DNA of 64,000 nt. Source: Ilyobacter_A sp963668015 (lineage in GTDB: Bacteria; Fusobacteriota; Fusobacteriia; Fusobacteriales; Fusobacteriaceae). The stretch covers positions 1 through 64,000 of the forward strand of contig CAXXCR010000033.1 in the NCBI GenBank assembly GCA_963668015.2. The letters run 5' to 3'. Positions within the stretch are counted from its first letter, which is position 1. Every line of letters begins with the position of its first letter. This document shows, piece by piece, positions 15,857-24,589 of the stretch. The translations under genes and the position numbers were made by a program. Under the pieces are notes generated by a model, which was not told the DNA's origin, did no database searches, and worked only from the letters and a program-made list of their open reading frames with translations.

Positions 15857-17032
15857 TTATCTTGATCTGGCATCCAAGGGGTCCAGTATTACTTTTCTGC
15901 CAAAGTTCTGTTTCAATTCACAGGTCAGCTTGAATATCTCTTTCTTCCTCATAAAGGATTTTTCCTCTCCGAATGACAGCTGGTGGAGTTTATTACCAGT
16001 TCTTGTGTTGCTGAGCCTTACTCCTATTTGCCTGATAGGTTTATCCAGGTCTACTTTATCTGCTATCTCTTCTATAACTTTGTATATCTCAAGGGGCTCC
16101 CTCACTGGATTCTTAACGGTATTGTTTCGTGTTATTCTTTTAAAATCTTTGGAATACCTTATTATCAGCGAAACCGTATACGCTGATTTACCGTCTTTTT
16201 TCAGCTGCCAGCTGGCTTCTTCTATCCGCCTTACAATTCTTTTTAAAACCTCTTTTCTGCCGAAGATATCCTTCTGAAAGGTCTGTCTGCTGGCATAACC
16301 GTCTCTTTTGTAGTATTCTCCAACTACTCTATTGTCTATCCCTCTTATCATGTTGTATATATTAACTCCTGGCTTCCCAAAATAAAACCTAAGCTCTTCC
16401 AGTGAGACCTCTCTCAGACCTCCTAGGGTTTCCTTGTAGAAAAACTTTTGCAGCTTTTCAGACATACGCTCCCCTATTCCGTTCATCTTAGTTAGCTTCT
16501 TATCAGCTGTGTACTGTATAAAATCCTCCTGGCTTGTGAGCTTTCCGAAACCGTTAGGCTTATTTCTTTCCGATGCCAGCTTGGCGGATATCTTGTTGTA
16601 GCCCAGCCCCACAGAACAGGTACATCCTGTTTTTTTATACATATCCTTCTGGATATTTATAGCCAGCTGTTCAGGTGTATTGTGAAACTCATAGGTATAG
16701 GTGATATCAAGGTAAGCCTCGTCAAGTGCCACAAACTCATATACGTCTGTGTACTCAGCTACAATCTCCCGAAAAATCCCGTTTATTTTTTCGTATTTCC
16801 ACATACGGGGTGAAACAAGAGTTAGGTTTGGGCACTTTCTCTTTGCTATATATATGGCCATACCGCTGCCTATACCAAACTTACGAGCCTCATAGCTAGC
16901 CGTTGTTATAATACCTCTCTCGGCATTGGGGGGAGCTACCGCAATAGCCTTGTTTTTTAACATAGGATTGTCAAGCAGTTCTACAGCAGCAAAAAACATA
17001 TCAAAGTCAATATGTAATATAATTCTATCCAT
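15857..17032 (-). CDS. dinB: Y-family (lesion-bypass) DNA polymerase, DinB/UmuC type
   Basis: A 391-aa translesion polymerase. The catalytic acidic residues are in DRIILHIDFDMFFAAVE (about 2-18) and VALDEAYLDITYTY (about 100-113). SVGLGYNKISAKLASERNKPNGFG (about 138-161) and the HhH KKLTKMNGIGERMSEKLQ complete the palm/thumb, and the little finger follows from about 240. I chose ATG 17032 (GAGGTG upstream) over the GTG at 17041. It is divergent from an S24-type repressor gene, a layout typical of damage-inducible error-prone polymerases. It lacks a recognisable C-terminal beta-clamp motif by eye. Confidence 0.92.
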   Translation of the reverse strand: MDRIILHIDFDMFFAAVELLDNPMLKNKAIAVAPPNAERGIITTASYEARKFGIGSGMAIYIAKRKCPNLTLVSPRMWKYEKINGIFREIVAEYTDVYEFVALDEAYLDITYTYEFHNTPEQLAINIQKDMYKKTGCTCSVGLGYNKISAKLASERNKPNGFGKLTSQEDFIQYTADKKLTKMNGIGERMSEKLQKFFYKETLGGLREVSLEELRFYFGKPGVNIYNMIRGIDNRVVGEYYKRDGYASRQTFQKDIFGRKEVLKRIVRRIEEASWQLKKDGKSAYTVSLIIRYSKDFKRITRNNTVKNPVREPLEIYKVIEEIADKVDLDKPIRQIGVRLSNTRTGNKLHQLSFGEEKSFMRKKEIFKLTCELKQNFGRKVILDPLDARSR

Positions 17033-17181
17033 AAGCAACACCTCATAAAAACCTCTTTTTAAAATTATACGCTTTTTATTATGTTTTTCTAGTTTTATTT
17101 TTGTAATACTCTTTTTTATATGAAATAAGGTAGAATAATGATATACTAATAGTAGAAGATAAGGTTTGAATGGAGGTAGTT

Positions 17182-17841
17182 ATGAATTTTCAGGAAGCGA
17201 TTAAAAAATATATGAAAAGAAGCTCTACTAAGGGGAAAGACCTTGCAATCAAGTGCGGTATAAGCCCTCAGTATATAACTGACATAAGAAGCGGTAGGAG
17301 GACACCTACGTTCCAAGTGCTAAATTCCATACTGGATGAGTTAAAGATTCTTGAGAATGAAAGATATGAGGTTTTAGAACTGTGGAAAGAAACTAAGGAT
17401 GAGAACTACTCCAGAAGCAACGCCAAAGGGGTAGACGGTGAAATCATCGAGCTACCTGTGGTAGGAAGTGCCAGTGCAGGACCGGGTAAGCTGAACTTTG
17501 AGGATCCTGAAAAACATCTATCTGTGATAACATGTAACGGGATGAGTTACTCTAAATGCTTTGTCATGGAGGTAGAGGGTGACAGTATGGAACCAAGGAT
17601 ACGTAACGGCTCTGAGATAATCGTGGATACAACTAGGATCGAACTGGAGGAGAATCTTAATAAGATAGTGGTAATCACCCTAAACGGCGAGGCGTATGTC
17701 AAGGTTTTGAAATTAAGTAAAAATAAGCTGATATTAGAGAGTATCAATGACAAATATCCTAATATTTCTATAAGGAGTACAGATGATTTTAATATCGTAG
17801 GAAGAGTTGTAGAAGTAAGATATAGGGAAGTATTGAAATAA
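17182..17841 (+). CDS. HTH-S24 (LexA/CI-like) self-cleaving repressor
   Basis: A 219-aa two-domain regulator. The N-terminal XRE-type HTH is TKGKDLAIKCGISPQYITDIRSGRRTP (about 16-42). The C-terminal S24 domain carries VVGSASAGPGKL, where the Ala-Gly bond (SAG) is the likely cleavage site, the catalytic Ser in EVEGDSMEPRI (about 136) and the Lys of GEAYVKVL (about 172). Such proteins cleave themselves when RecA filaments form, releasing SOS genes. I chose ATG 17182 since GGAGG is at 17172-17176. The upstream ATG (17170) would place the ribosome binding site inside the gene. It is divergent from dinB and is its probable regulator. Confidence 0.88.
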   Translation: MNFQEAIKKYMKRSSTKGKDLAIKCGISPQYITDIRSGRRTPTFQVLNSILDELKILENERYEVLELWKETKDENYSRSNAKGVDGEIIELPVVGSASAGPGKLNFEDPEKHLSVITCNGMSYSKCFVMEVEGDSMEPRIRNGSEIIVDTTRIELEENLNKIVVITLNGEAYVKVLKLSKNKLILESINDKYPNISIRSTDDFNIVGRVVEVRYREVLK

Positions 17842-18134
17842 TAAAAAATGTCAAAAGAACCTTTTTTATATTTATCATTTCAATGGAAAATTTAAGTTAT
17901 TTTCAAAATTATATGTAAATTAGATTCTTGATAGTAATTAAGAAGCCTTCTCAAGTTGAGATGATATTAGTTAAAGTATTTGAAAAACTTCTTTTTTGAA
18001 AAGGAAATTTTATTTATTTGTAGTAAATTATAGATAGTTATTTGTCTTTGATGGGTTTTTAATAATTTAGGGGTAAAAATAATTTATTCAAAGACTACTT
18101 TATTAGGTTGGTATCATAATAAAGGAGGGAAGAT
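17842..18134. other. 293-bp region without a gene
   Basis: AT-rich and without a supported ORF or strong hairpin. The promoter of the 41-aa gene is expected at its right end. Confidence 0.4.
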
Positions 18135-18260
18135 ATGGATAAATTATTAGAGCAAATTGGAGAAAAAATTAAAGAAATGGACGCTAAGGATTCCATGCTC
18201 ACAATGTCAATAGCAGCTCTTGGAACAGTTGCGATAATACTAGCTAAAAAACAAAACTAA
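18135..18260 (+). CDS. 41-aa single-pass membrane peptide
   Basis: The ATG follows AAAGGAGGGAAG, a perfect ribosome binding site. The sequence MDKLLEQIGEKIKEMDAKDS is an amphipathic charged helix, followed by a hydrophobic segment (LTMSIAALGTVAIILA) and a basic tail KKQN. It is monocistronic with a very strong terminator 10 nt after the stop, which supports real expression. The shape resembles small phage holin-like or stress membrane peptides, but no family is recognised. Confidence 0.65.
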   Translation: MDKLLEQIGEKIKEMDAKDSMLTMSIAALGTVAIILAKKQN

Positions 18261-18269
18261 AAACAAATA

Positions 18270-18308
18270 AAAGGAGGTATCTCAGCCTTAAGCTCAGATA
18301 CCTCCTTT
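18270..18308 (+). terminator. Strong terminator of the small membrane peptide gene
   Basis: AAAGGAGGTATCT and AGATACCTCCTTT arms with a nested (GAGC..GCTC-like) inner stem form a nearly perfect palindrome followed by T4. Confidence 0.9.
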
Positions 18309-18437
18309 TATTTTGAAATTTGCGAATAGCTTATTTGAGCAGGTTTTGACTTGACAGGGTACAACAAATATATTACGATATGCAATTATATACTCAAAAT
18401 TTAGAGAATAAAATTACATAATAATCAAGGGGGCATT

Positions 18438-19337
18438 ATGTTAAATGATATTTATGAACTTTCAAAGGGATTTAAAAAGGAGCGATTGAAAACGAAATTG
18501 TCTATGATTTTTAGAAATTCTAAGATTGAAGATGAAGGTGGAATTTTTGTAGTTTCTACAAATGAGGAAGAAATAATAAAAATAGCTTATAATGAGAATG
18601 GCCTTTATAAAAACTATGAAGAAATAATGAAGATATTAAGCTTGATTTCACCGTCTAATAAAAATATTTTATATTTTTTACAGTCTGTTAAAATCTTTAT
18701 CTATGAAGAAAATAAGCTTATTCCTTTTGAAGAATTTTCAGATAAAATAATAGCACAAAACAATTTTTTATCTAAAGATAAATTTCAAATCATAAAACTG
18801 TATAATCCTACAGATGTACTATTTTATTCTGCTAGCGATATTTACTCCAATTCAGAACTTTATTATAAACTTAAAAAACTAATAACTATATTTGAAAAAA
18901 GGGCTTTTGTGGGAAATATTTCTATAAAAGATTTTATATTATACGATAATGCTAGCCACTTTAGTAATTTGAAAAGTATTTACCCTTATAAAAATGGGAT
19001 CAATTTTTTTATTTGTCCTGATTGTGGTAATGGATTTTTAAGGCTGGATATTGAATATTTTTTAAAAAAAGGTGAAAGGGAAACGGAGTACACTTGCTCA
19101 AACTCTCTTTGTAACAAAAGATATAAGTTTTCAGAAATAGATAGCCTGGGAGAATTTGAAGATAGGTGTATGCTTGATTTCAATTATTCAGAGGGGTATA
19201 GAAGTTTGGGAAATACAAACTTTTCGGAGCAAACTTCTAATAATTTTAATAAACCTGATAATTATGATCAAAAAGACAAACGACAGGACCTTAGTCAGTT
19301 TTTTCCTGGGTATAATATAAGGAAACGCAAAAGATAA
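18438..19337 (+). CDS. Unknown zinc-ribbon protein convergent with a BrxL-like ATPase
   Basis: A 299-aa protein of no recognised family. The start ATG 18438 follows AAGGGGG. The N-terminal 180 residues look like a mixed alpha/beta soluble domain (GIFVVSTNEEEIIKIAY; FQIIKLYNPTDVLFYSASD). Residues about 193-230 hold four cysteines, CPDCGNGF and later CSNSLCNKRYKF, i.e. CxxC-x(~26)-CxxxxC, a probable zinc ribbon. The tail is Asn/Gln-rich and ends in a basic patch (NIRKRKR) that may bind nucleic acid. It ends at a bidirectional hairpin shared with the convergent BrxL-like gene. A functional link between the two is a guess from adjacency. Confidence 0.7.
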   Translation: MLNDIYELSKGFKKERLKTKLSMIFRNSKIEDEGGIFVVSTNEEEIIKIAYNENGLYKNYEEIMKILSLISPSNKNILYFLQSVKIFIYEENKLIPFEEFSDKIIAQNNFLSKDKFQIIKLYNPTDVLFYSASDIYSNSELYYKLKKLITIFEKRAFVGNISIKDFILYDNASHFSNLKSIYPYKNGINFFICPDCGNGFLRLDIEYFLKKGERETEYTCSNSLCNKRYKFSEIDSLGEFEDRCMLDFNYSEGYRSLGNTNFSEQTSNNFNKPDNYDQKDKRQDLSQFFPGYNIRKRKR

Positions 19338-19363
19338 ATGGAGGCAGCTTTAGCTGCCTCCAT
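19338..19363. terminator. Bidirectional terminator between converging genes
   Basis: ATGGAGGCAGC and GCTGCCTCCAT form a perfect 11-bp stem with a TTTA loop. It touches the stop codons of both the 18438 gene and the leftward BrxL-like gene. Confidence 0.85.
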
Positions 19364-21204
19364 TAAATTAAATGACCAAAGTTTATTATCTTTATTCCAG
19401 ACTCTTTATTAAGGTGATAGTCAGATGAGGTTATCATGTTGTTAAATCCAAGCTCTTTACTTATTTTAATTATGTCAGTTTCTGTATTGCCCTTGTTTTT
19501 AAGTGATAAAAACCCAGCTTTTTCATCAAAAAAGTTCACAGGAGAATCTTGTTCTATCCAGCTTTTTATATCAAGGATTTCTAATTTTACTTCTCGCATA
19601 TAGGTTTCTATATCAGTTTTAAGGGAGTCTAGTTCAGAATCTTTTTTAGCGAGCTTCTTTTTTAAGGAGTTTATTTCATTTTTCAAGTGATGTATACTTT
19701 TTTCCTGAAGTTTAAAAATTTTAGCATACTTTTCATTTGGGATTTCATTAAGCAGTTTCGTATCGACATCGTAGTTGCTCAAAGACTTCATACAATTTTT
19801 TTTATTTTTAGCAGGCTTGTATACCTGTTGAATGACTTCGAAATTTTTCCAAGCACTGTCTTTTGAAACAGCTAAAAAATGTCTTGCACTTTGGTTGTAG
19901 TCAGATTTTAAAGAACTGTAGTGTTTACACTCCTTTTCATTAAATATTAGCCCATCTTTAGTAAGAGCTACTTTATATAGTATATCTTCATTTTTAGGTT
20001 TTATGTAGAGTCTGTTAAAATCACAGTAGCTTATTTCTACGTCATCAATAGTTAGATTGTCTATAAATGATATATTAGCCTCTAATGAGAAAAGGCTGAG
20101 TTCATTAGATAAATCAATCTGACCAATAGAATTTCTTAGAAAACTTCTTCCAAATCTAGCGATATCCTTAAGTGCATCAATTTCATTGTTCTCATATTTA
20201 TCGTTTGGGTATAAAAGTTTTAAAAGCCCTTCTATAGTTAATCTAACTTGATTGCTTCCTCTTATACTCTCTCCTTGTACGGATTCAATGTTTATGTCTA
20301 GAATTTTTTTTCTTAAATTTTTAAGAATATAGAATAGATAGTGTATATTGGCTCCATATCCTTCAGCACAGCTTTGCCCTCTATCATTATTTCTAATATG
20401 CCATCCAGGAATAACAAAGGCTAATCTATCTTTAAATGGATCCTTACGAAAAGCGTTAGGGAAATATTTGAATAGGTCTATATCATTATTTCCTTGCGTA
20501 TAGAGTGATTTTTGTTCTTCCTGCAGATTTCCTAAAAAAACAAGAGAGGTATTTGAAAGTTTTACTTTACCGTCTCTACTTGCGTTTTGATCAGTCATAA
20601 AACTTCTTAACTTTGTGGCTACTTCACTGGCTACTGTGTCTCTTTCAGCAATTTCATCTAAAGCGACAACATTAAATTCATTTAGTAACCCAGCTCTTGG
20701 ATTCTTTTTAATACCTGGTACCTCCCCGAATAAGTCAGGAATAGTTATATTGTCGGTTTTAATAACGGAATCTTTTGATAGACCATTATAGATGTATGAT
20801 TTCCCTGTAGCTGGTGGACCAAGTTCTATTATGTGATAGCTATTGTTACAAAACGGTAGAAGCCTTATTAAAATAAATAATTTTTCAAAAAATAATAGCT
20901 TTTTAGGATTGTAGCCTATACTGGTTAATAAAAAGTCTATCCACTCGTTAAGCTCCATTTCACCTCTAAGTTCTTCCCAATCTTTAAGCTCATCTTTTAA
21001 ATCAGCTATGTCATCTTGAAACTCATGGAAGTCCTCTGTTTCCTCATCACAATCATCTATTTCATAATCGTCTGTTAGGGAATGTATAAAATCTAATGTA
21101 TCTTCTGCACGGTAGTGGTTTTTCTTTTCTCTTAAAATTTTAGAAAATACTTCTTGCTTTGATATTATTATATTCTCGTCTTTCAATCTTTCAAAAACAC
21201 TCAT
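19363..21204 (-). CDS. Orphan BrxL-like AAA+ ATPase lacking the Lon protease domain
   Basis: A 613-aa protein. Its middle third aligns by eye with the BREX BrxL at 43994: NEWIDFLLTSIGYNP (BrxL: EEWIDFLLRSTGMEP), Walker A ELGPPATGKSYIY (about 130-142), Walker B NVVALDEIAE (about 178), TSLVFLGNLQ (sensor region) and IPGWHI. Instead of the BrxL Lon-like domain (GDMSMSGS catalytic Ser), the C-terminus has a coiled coil (about 495-537, LKNEINSLKKKLAKKDSELD) and a short end domain. The N-terminus is acidic. I chose ATG 21204 with AAAGGAGG upstream; the longer frame to 21309 has no ribosome binding site. It is probably an oligomeric DNA-acting ATPase without proteolysis. Role unknown. Confidence 0.8.
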   Translation of the reverse strand: MSVFERLKDENIIISKQEVFSKILREKKNHYRAEDTLDFIHSLTDDYEIDDCDEETEDFHEFQDDIADLKDELKDWEELRGEMELNEWIDFLLTSIGYNPKKLLFFEKLFILIRLLPFCNNSYHIIELGPPATGKSYIYNGLSKDSVIKTDNITIPDLFGEVPGIKKNPRAGLLNEFNVVALDEIAERDTVASEVATKLRSFMTDQNASRDGKVKLSNTSLVFLGNLQEEQKSLYTQGNNDIDLFKYFPNAFRKDPFKDRLAFVIPGWHIRNNDRGQSCAEGYGANIHYLFYILKNLRKKILDINIESVQGESIRGSNQVRLTIEGLLKLLYPNDKYENNEIDALKDIARFGRSFLRNSIGQIDLSNELSLFSLEANISFIDNLTIDDVEISYCDFNRLYIKPKNEDILYKVALTKDGLIFNEKECKHYSSLKSDYNQSARHFLAVSKDSAWKNFEVIQQVYKPAKNKKNCMKSLSNYDVDTKLLNEIPNEKYAKIFKLQEKSIHHLKNEINSLKKKLAKKDSELDSLKTDIETYMREVKLEILDIKSWIEQDSPVNFFDEKAGFLSLKNKGNTETDIIKISKELGFNNMITSSDYHLNKESGIKIINFGHLI

Positions 21205-21309
21205 TGTATCCTCCTTTACTGAAAACAAAGTTATGTAATTGGATTTATTTATTCTCTTGTTAAGACATCTGTAAAAAATAAATAATACGGTATTCATTAT
21301 ATCATACAT

Positions 21310-21825
21310 ACTATAAAATAAAGAAATAAAAAGATCATATCAGTATAAGGTGCTTACAGATATACTCTTCTTTACATAGACCGGTATATAAATAATAATG
21401 AAATTTTCTATATTTCCAATTAAGAGACTTTGTTATTGTTGCACTAAGAATACTCTTGGGGATTGTTTTTTTACAAACGCTTAAACAATTTAGTATTTAA
21501 TAAAGTATAAATATAACATAATAATAAATATAATGTAGTATATATATATAATTAATAATATAATAAGTATAATGTATATAATAATTTAAATAGATAAATA
21601 ATTAGTATAGAGGAAAATAATAATATATTTATTTTATGTGAAAATTATTATATTAATTTTTTTATTTTTAAAAAGGTATCCAGGGCGACTAGCTGCCTTT
21701 TAATATAGAATTTTATTAAAAAAACACTCAAAAAACCACGTTTAATAGTTCGGTTTTTGAGTGTTTTTTTATTTCCCTTCAACATATAAGTATTACAAAT
21801 TTTTATATTAAAAGGAGGAATTAAA
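21310..21825. other. AT-only tract and strong hairpin upstream of a possible Rep gene
   Basis: Positions 21480-21660 contain almost no G or C and many TATAAT/AATATAA-like words. They are followed at 21722-21771 by a long hairpin: AAACACTCAAAAACC-type left arm and GGTTTTTGAGTGTTTTTTT right arm with a GTTTAATAGTT loop region. The hairpin ends in T7, so it works as a terminator on the + strand, yet it lies 55 bp upstream of 21826 with no gene ending there. An origin or attenuator is possible. No gene was seen. Confidence 0.5.
21722..21771 (+). terminator. Long terminator-like hairpin upstream of 21826
   Basis: About 15-bp near-perfect stem plus T7. It has no upstream gene on the + strand within 500 bp, so it may end a small RNA or mark a replication or transfer origin. 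Confidence 0.6.
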
Positions 21826-22788
21826 ATGGATACAATTAATTTGGAGGTAACCTTAGCAAAAGAAATTAATTATGAAGAAAGGAAGGTTTTGAAAAGTAAG
21901 AGGTGGATAAAGTCAGTAAGACTTAAAAAGGATTTTACTTATTTAATAGGAATCAGTTTTCCACAATATTTTTATGCAACCAATGCTTATTTAATTAGTA
22001 GACAAAGTGAGATAGATAAAGTAGTAGGTGAGTTGTATACCGCCATACAAGAGCTGGACAATAAAATAGAAGAGGCAATAGTCACAAGGGTAGACTATCC
22101 TTTTACCTATTTAATGGATGAGGATAGAAGCTTTGATAGTTATAGAAATATTTTTGAAGTTTTAGGAAAGGCATCTAATATGAGTTCAGTAAAAAGCATA
22201 GAAGAGGTAAGAAAAAATAATAAAGAGACCTATACGCTTGCAGATAGCCCAGACATAAGAAGAGCCAAAAATAAAGTGGTGATATACAATCAGGCTAAAA
22301 AATTAAAAGATCGGAATGAGGAGTTGTATCAAGAAAGTAAAAAAGATTTTCCAGATTTAGATAAAAGGATGAGAATAGAGGCTTCTCTTACTGTTGAAGA
22401 AAAATTGAAGAGACTAGATCTTAAAAAAGTAAAAAAAGAAGCTTATGCCTTTGTTGAGGAGAAGGTATTTAATGAGGATACAATAGATGAATTTTTAACT
22501 TTTGAAGGCGAAAGGCTAGGGAAGAAACTTATTCAAAAAAGAGGCGATAAAAATTTTAGACATAGAGAGTTTATTTATAAAGAAAATCCTTTATCGTATG
22601 ATGTAGTTAAAATAGGAGCCAAAAAAGCTTATGAAGTTAGAAGAAGCAAAGAGGATTTTTGTGACAGTGCAAGACAGGTGTTGAAAGAGAAAAGTGAGAG
22701 TGAAAATGTAATTTATTTTGATATAAAAAAGACAGTAGATAAAATAAAAAAGCATCTCAAAAAAGAGAGAATGAAACCTACAAAATAA
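21826..22788 (+). CDS. Possible phage/plasmid gene II/X-like replication protein
   Basis: A 320-aa basic protein with start ATG after AAAAGGAGG. Features that recall the gene II/X-like replication initiators of filamentous phages and rolling-circle plasmids: a mid-protein VTRVDYPFTYLM, then KNKVVIYNQAKKLKDRN (about 140-156), and soon after DKRMRIEASLTVEEKL (about 171-186). The order strand-IYNK-helix-R-x-E-x-x-L is typical there. A clear HUH motif is not visible, so the match is weak. It stands alone between a hairpin and a perfect terminator and begins a block of mobile-element genes. Confidence 0.45.
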   Translation: MDTINLEVTLAKEINYEERKVLKSKRWIKSVRLKKDFTYLIGISFPQYFYATNAYLISRQSEIDKVVGELYTAIQELDNKIEEAIVTRVDYPFTYLMDEDRSFDSYRNIFEVLGKASNMSSVKSIEEVRKNNKETYTLADSPDIRRAKNKVVIYNQAKKLKDRNEELYQESKKDFPDLDKRMRIEASLTVEEKLKRLDLKKVKKEAYAFVEEKVFNEDTIDEFLTFEGERLGKKLIQKRGDKNFRHREFIYKENPLSYDVVKIGAKKAYEVRRSKEDFCDSARQVLKEKSESENVIYFDIKKTVDKIKKHLKKERMKPTK

Positions 22789-22815
22789 CCATAATTCATG
22801 CATATTTTCAAAAAA

Positions 22816-22847
22816 TTAGACCCCCAGAGAAATCTCTGGGGGTCTAA
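22816..22847 (+). terminator. Perfect terminator after 21826
   Basis: TTAGACCCCCAGAGA and TCTCTGGGGGTCTAA form a 15-bp stem with an AA centre. The stem is strikingly GC-rich for this DNA. The flanking T tract is short. Confidence 0.8.
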
Positions 22848-23083
22848 AACCCTAAAATATAGTAAAATAAATTTCGGTTTATGTCAATTCTAGACAGATT
22901 TAATTAAGTAGAATTATTTCAATATTTTGAAAAAATGGAGCTATATTTATATTTTTTAGACAGATGCTAATTTTTTAAATTAAGGTAAAAAATATTAAAT
23001 CTAAGAATTTTAAAAGTGCAAAAAAATAGATTTATAATTAGATATTATAACAGTGAAGCCATTTGAAATGTGGAGGTGAGACG

Positions 23084-23161
23084 GTGAAGTTTGGCAAATT
23101 ATTTGTCGTACTAGGTGTAATCATAAAATACCTGGAGGATACTATGGAGAGTAAAAAATAG
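23084..23161 (+). CDS. Possible 25-aa leader peptide or small membrane peptide
   Basis: GTG at 23084 follows TGGAGGTGAG, and the frame reads VKFGKLFVVLGVIIKYLEDTMESKK. It ends 20 bp before the Gp157 gene. The hydrophobic core and tight spacing suggest either a tiny membrane peptide or a translated leader of the recombination operon. It is too short for a firm call. Confidence 0.4.
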   Translation: MKFGKLFVVLGVIIKYLEDTMESKK

Positions 23162-23181
23162 AAAAAAGGAGTGAGTATATT

Positions 23182-23676
23182 TTGAAGTTGTATGAGATAC
23201 AAGAAGCCATGCTGGAGACATTGGATATATTTTTGGAGAGCGACCAGGAGGAGATGGACAGGGAACTGTATGATGACACTATGGACTATTTAAAAGAGGA
23301 GCTCAGCCAAAAGAGTTCAAGCATTATGAAATACCTGTGTAATTTACATTCTGAGACGGATAGCATAAAACAGGAGTTGGAAAGATTGTCGAAAGCGAAA
23401 AAGTCCAGAGAGAGAAAAATGGAGAGTTTGAAAGGGTATCTTGTAAATGTCATGCAGTCCCTTGAAAAGTCCAAGATAGAAACCGACCTTGGCACATACG
23501 GGTTGAGAAAATCCAAAAGTGTGACTATACTGGATCAGGCAAAGATACCAGAGGAGTATATAAGAGTGAAAGAGGATGTTTCTGTTGATAAAAAGGGTTT
23601 GGCGGCTGTACTTAAATCTGGGGAAACAGTGGAAGGAGCTGCCTTAGTAGAAAATTATTCTCTTCAGATCAGATAA
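23182..23676 (+). CDS. Siphovirus Gp157-like protein
   Basis: A 164-aa protein with the Gp157 pattern: helical N-terminus (LYEIQEAMLETLDIFLE), long central coiled coil (about 45-95: IKQELERLSKAKKSRERKMESLKGYLVNVMQ), then the C-terminal core GTYGLRKSKSVTILDQAKIPEEYIRVKEDVSVDKKGLAAVLKSG, where IPEEY and KxLKxG are conserved. Gp157 occurs in phage recombination cassettes next to single-strand annealing proteins and has been linked to phage resistance. TTG is the start, with AAAGGAG about 11 nt upstream. It is followed 14 bp later by the ArdC-like gene. Confidence 0.85.
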   Translation: MKLYEIQEAMLETLDIFLESDQEEMDRELYDDTMDYLKEELSQKSSSIMKYLCNLHSETDSIKQELERLSKAKKSRERKMESLKGYLVNVMQSLEKSKIETDLGTYGLRKSKSVTILDQAKIPEEYIRVKEDVSVDKKGLAAVLKSGETVEGAALVENYSLQIR

Positions 23677-23690
23677 ATAAGGAGGCAGGT

Positions 23691-24578
23691 TTGAAATATA
23701 TACAAGAACAGAAAAGGGAGTATTTTAAATCCCAGTTGGATCAGTTGAAGGGAAATATAGAGGATAAAATTCATGATTTTTTGGAAAACTCAGATGAACT
23801 TAAAAACTTTGTAGCCTTTAGGAGACAGCATTTTTATAACTACAGCATAAACAACTCAATACTTATATATAAGCAGTGTCCAAAGGCAACTTTTGTGGCT
23901 GGATTCAAAAAATGGAAGGAGCTGGGATATAGGGTTCGAAAGGGCGAGAAGGGCTTGTCTATACTAATACCGCTGATAAAAAAGGTCAAGGACGAGTCCG
24001 GCGAGGATAAAAAACAAATATACGGATTTAGAAAAGGGACGGTTTTTGATGCGAGCCAAGTAGAGGCCACAGAGGAAGCTGTTCCTTTTCCTAATATAGA
24101 TGTATCTTTACAGGCAACAGAGCAAACCTTCTATGATCCTGAAGTATTGTTAGAGGGGACTAAAAGGTTTGTAGAGCAGCACTGTCCTGTGAATATTGTA
24201 GAAGATGACTCGCTTGGAAACGCTATGGGCATGACTGATGGAAAGAAAGTTTACGTAAAGTCTCAGGATAACAGTGTAGATATGTCAGGGATACTTATCC
24301 ATGAATTTATCCACTTCCACAACCACTTTAAAGAAAATAGAAAGGATCTCTCCAAAGATGAGAGGGAGACAGAAGCAGAGTTGGGAGCCATTTTGTATGG
24401 CTCCTATTTTAATTTAAAAATAGACGGTGGATATAAGTACCTGGCCATGTACAGAAGTCAGAGAAATTTGGAGAAATGTTTCGATGCAGCACTCAAGACT
24501 TTTGAGTATATACTTGACGGAAAGCTCGGAATTCTAGGCTTAGAATCAATATTGGAGAAAGAGTCAGGTGGAAAATAG
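23691..24578 (+). CDS. ArdC-like antirestriction protein with zincin domain
   Basis: A 295-aa protein. The N-terminal ArdC-type ssDNA-binding domain is clear: FVAFRRQHFYNYSINNSILI (about 44-63), ATFVAGFKKWKELGYRVRKGEKG and LIPLIKK. The C-terminal half has an ImmA/IrrE-like metallopeptidase motif, HEFIHFHNHF (HExxH at about 203), with ETEAELGAILYGSYF supplying the third ligand Glu. ArdC proteins protect incoming plasmid DNA from host restriction. The start is TTG after GGAGGCAGG. It is in one operon with Gp157, DUF960, Rad52 and RadC. Note that it lies only 7 kb from a full BREX locus. Confidence 0.85.
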   Translation: MKYIQEQKREYFKSQLDQLKGNIEDKIHDFLENSDELKNFVAFRRQHFYNYSINNSILIYKQCPKATFVAGFKKWKELGYRVRKGEKGLSILIPLIKKVKDESGEDKKQIYGFRKGTVFDASQVEATEEAVPFPNIDVSLQATEQTFYDPEVLLEGTKRFVEQHCPVNIVEDDSLGNAMGMTDGKKVYVKSQDNSVDMSGILIHEFIHFHNHFKENRKDLSKDERETEAELGAILYGSYFNLKIDGGYKYLAMYRSQRNLEKCFDAALKTFEYILDGKLGILGLESILEKESGGK

Positions 24579-24589
24579 GAGGATTATAA

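Noticed and set aside
21205..21309. N-terminal extension of the BrxL-like ATPase to 21309
   Set aside because: No ribosome binding site at 21309, while ATG 21204 has AAAGGAGG; the extra peptide is hydrophobic and unlike the family.
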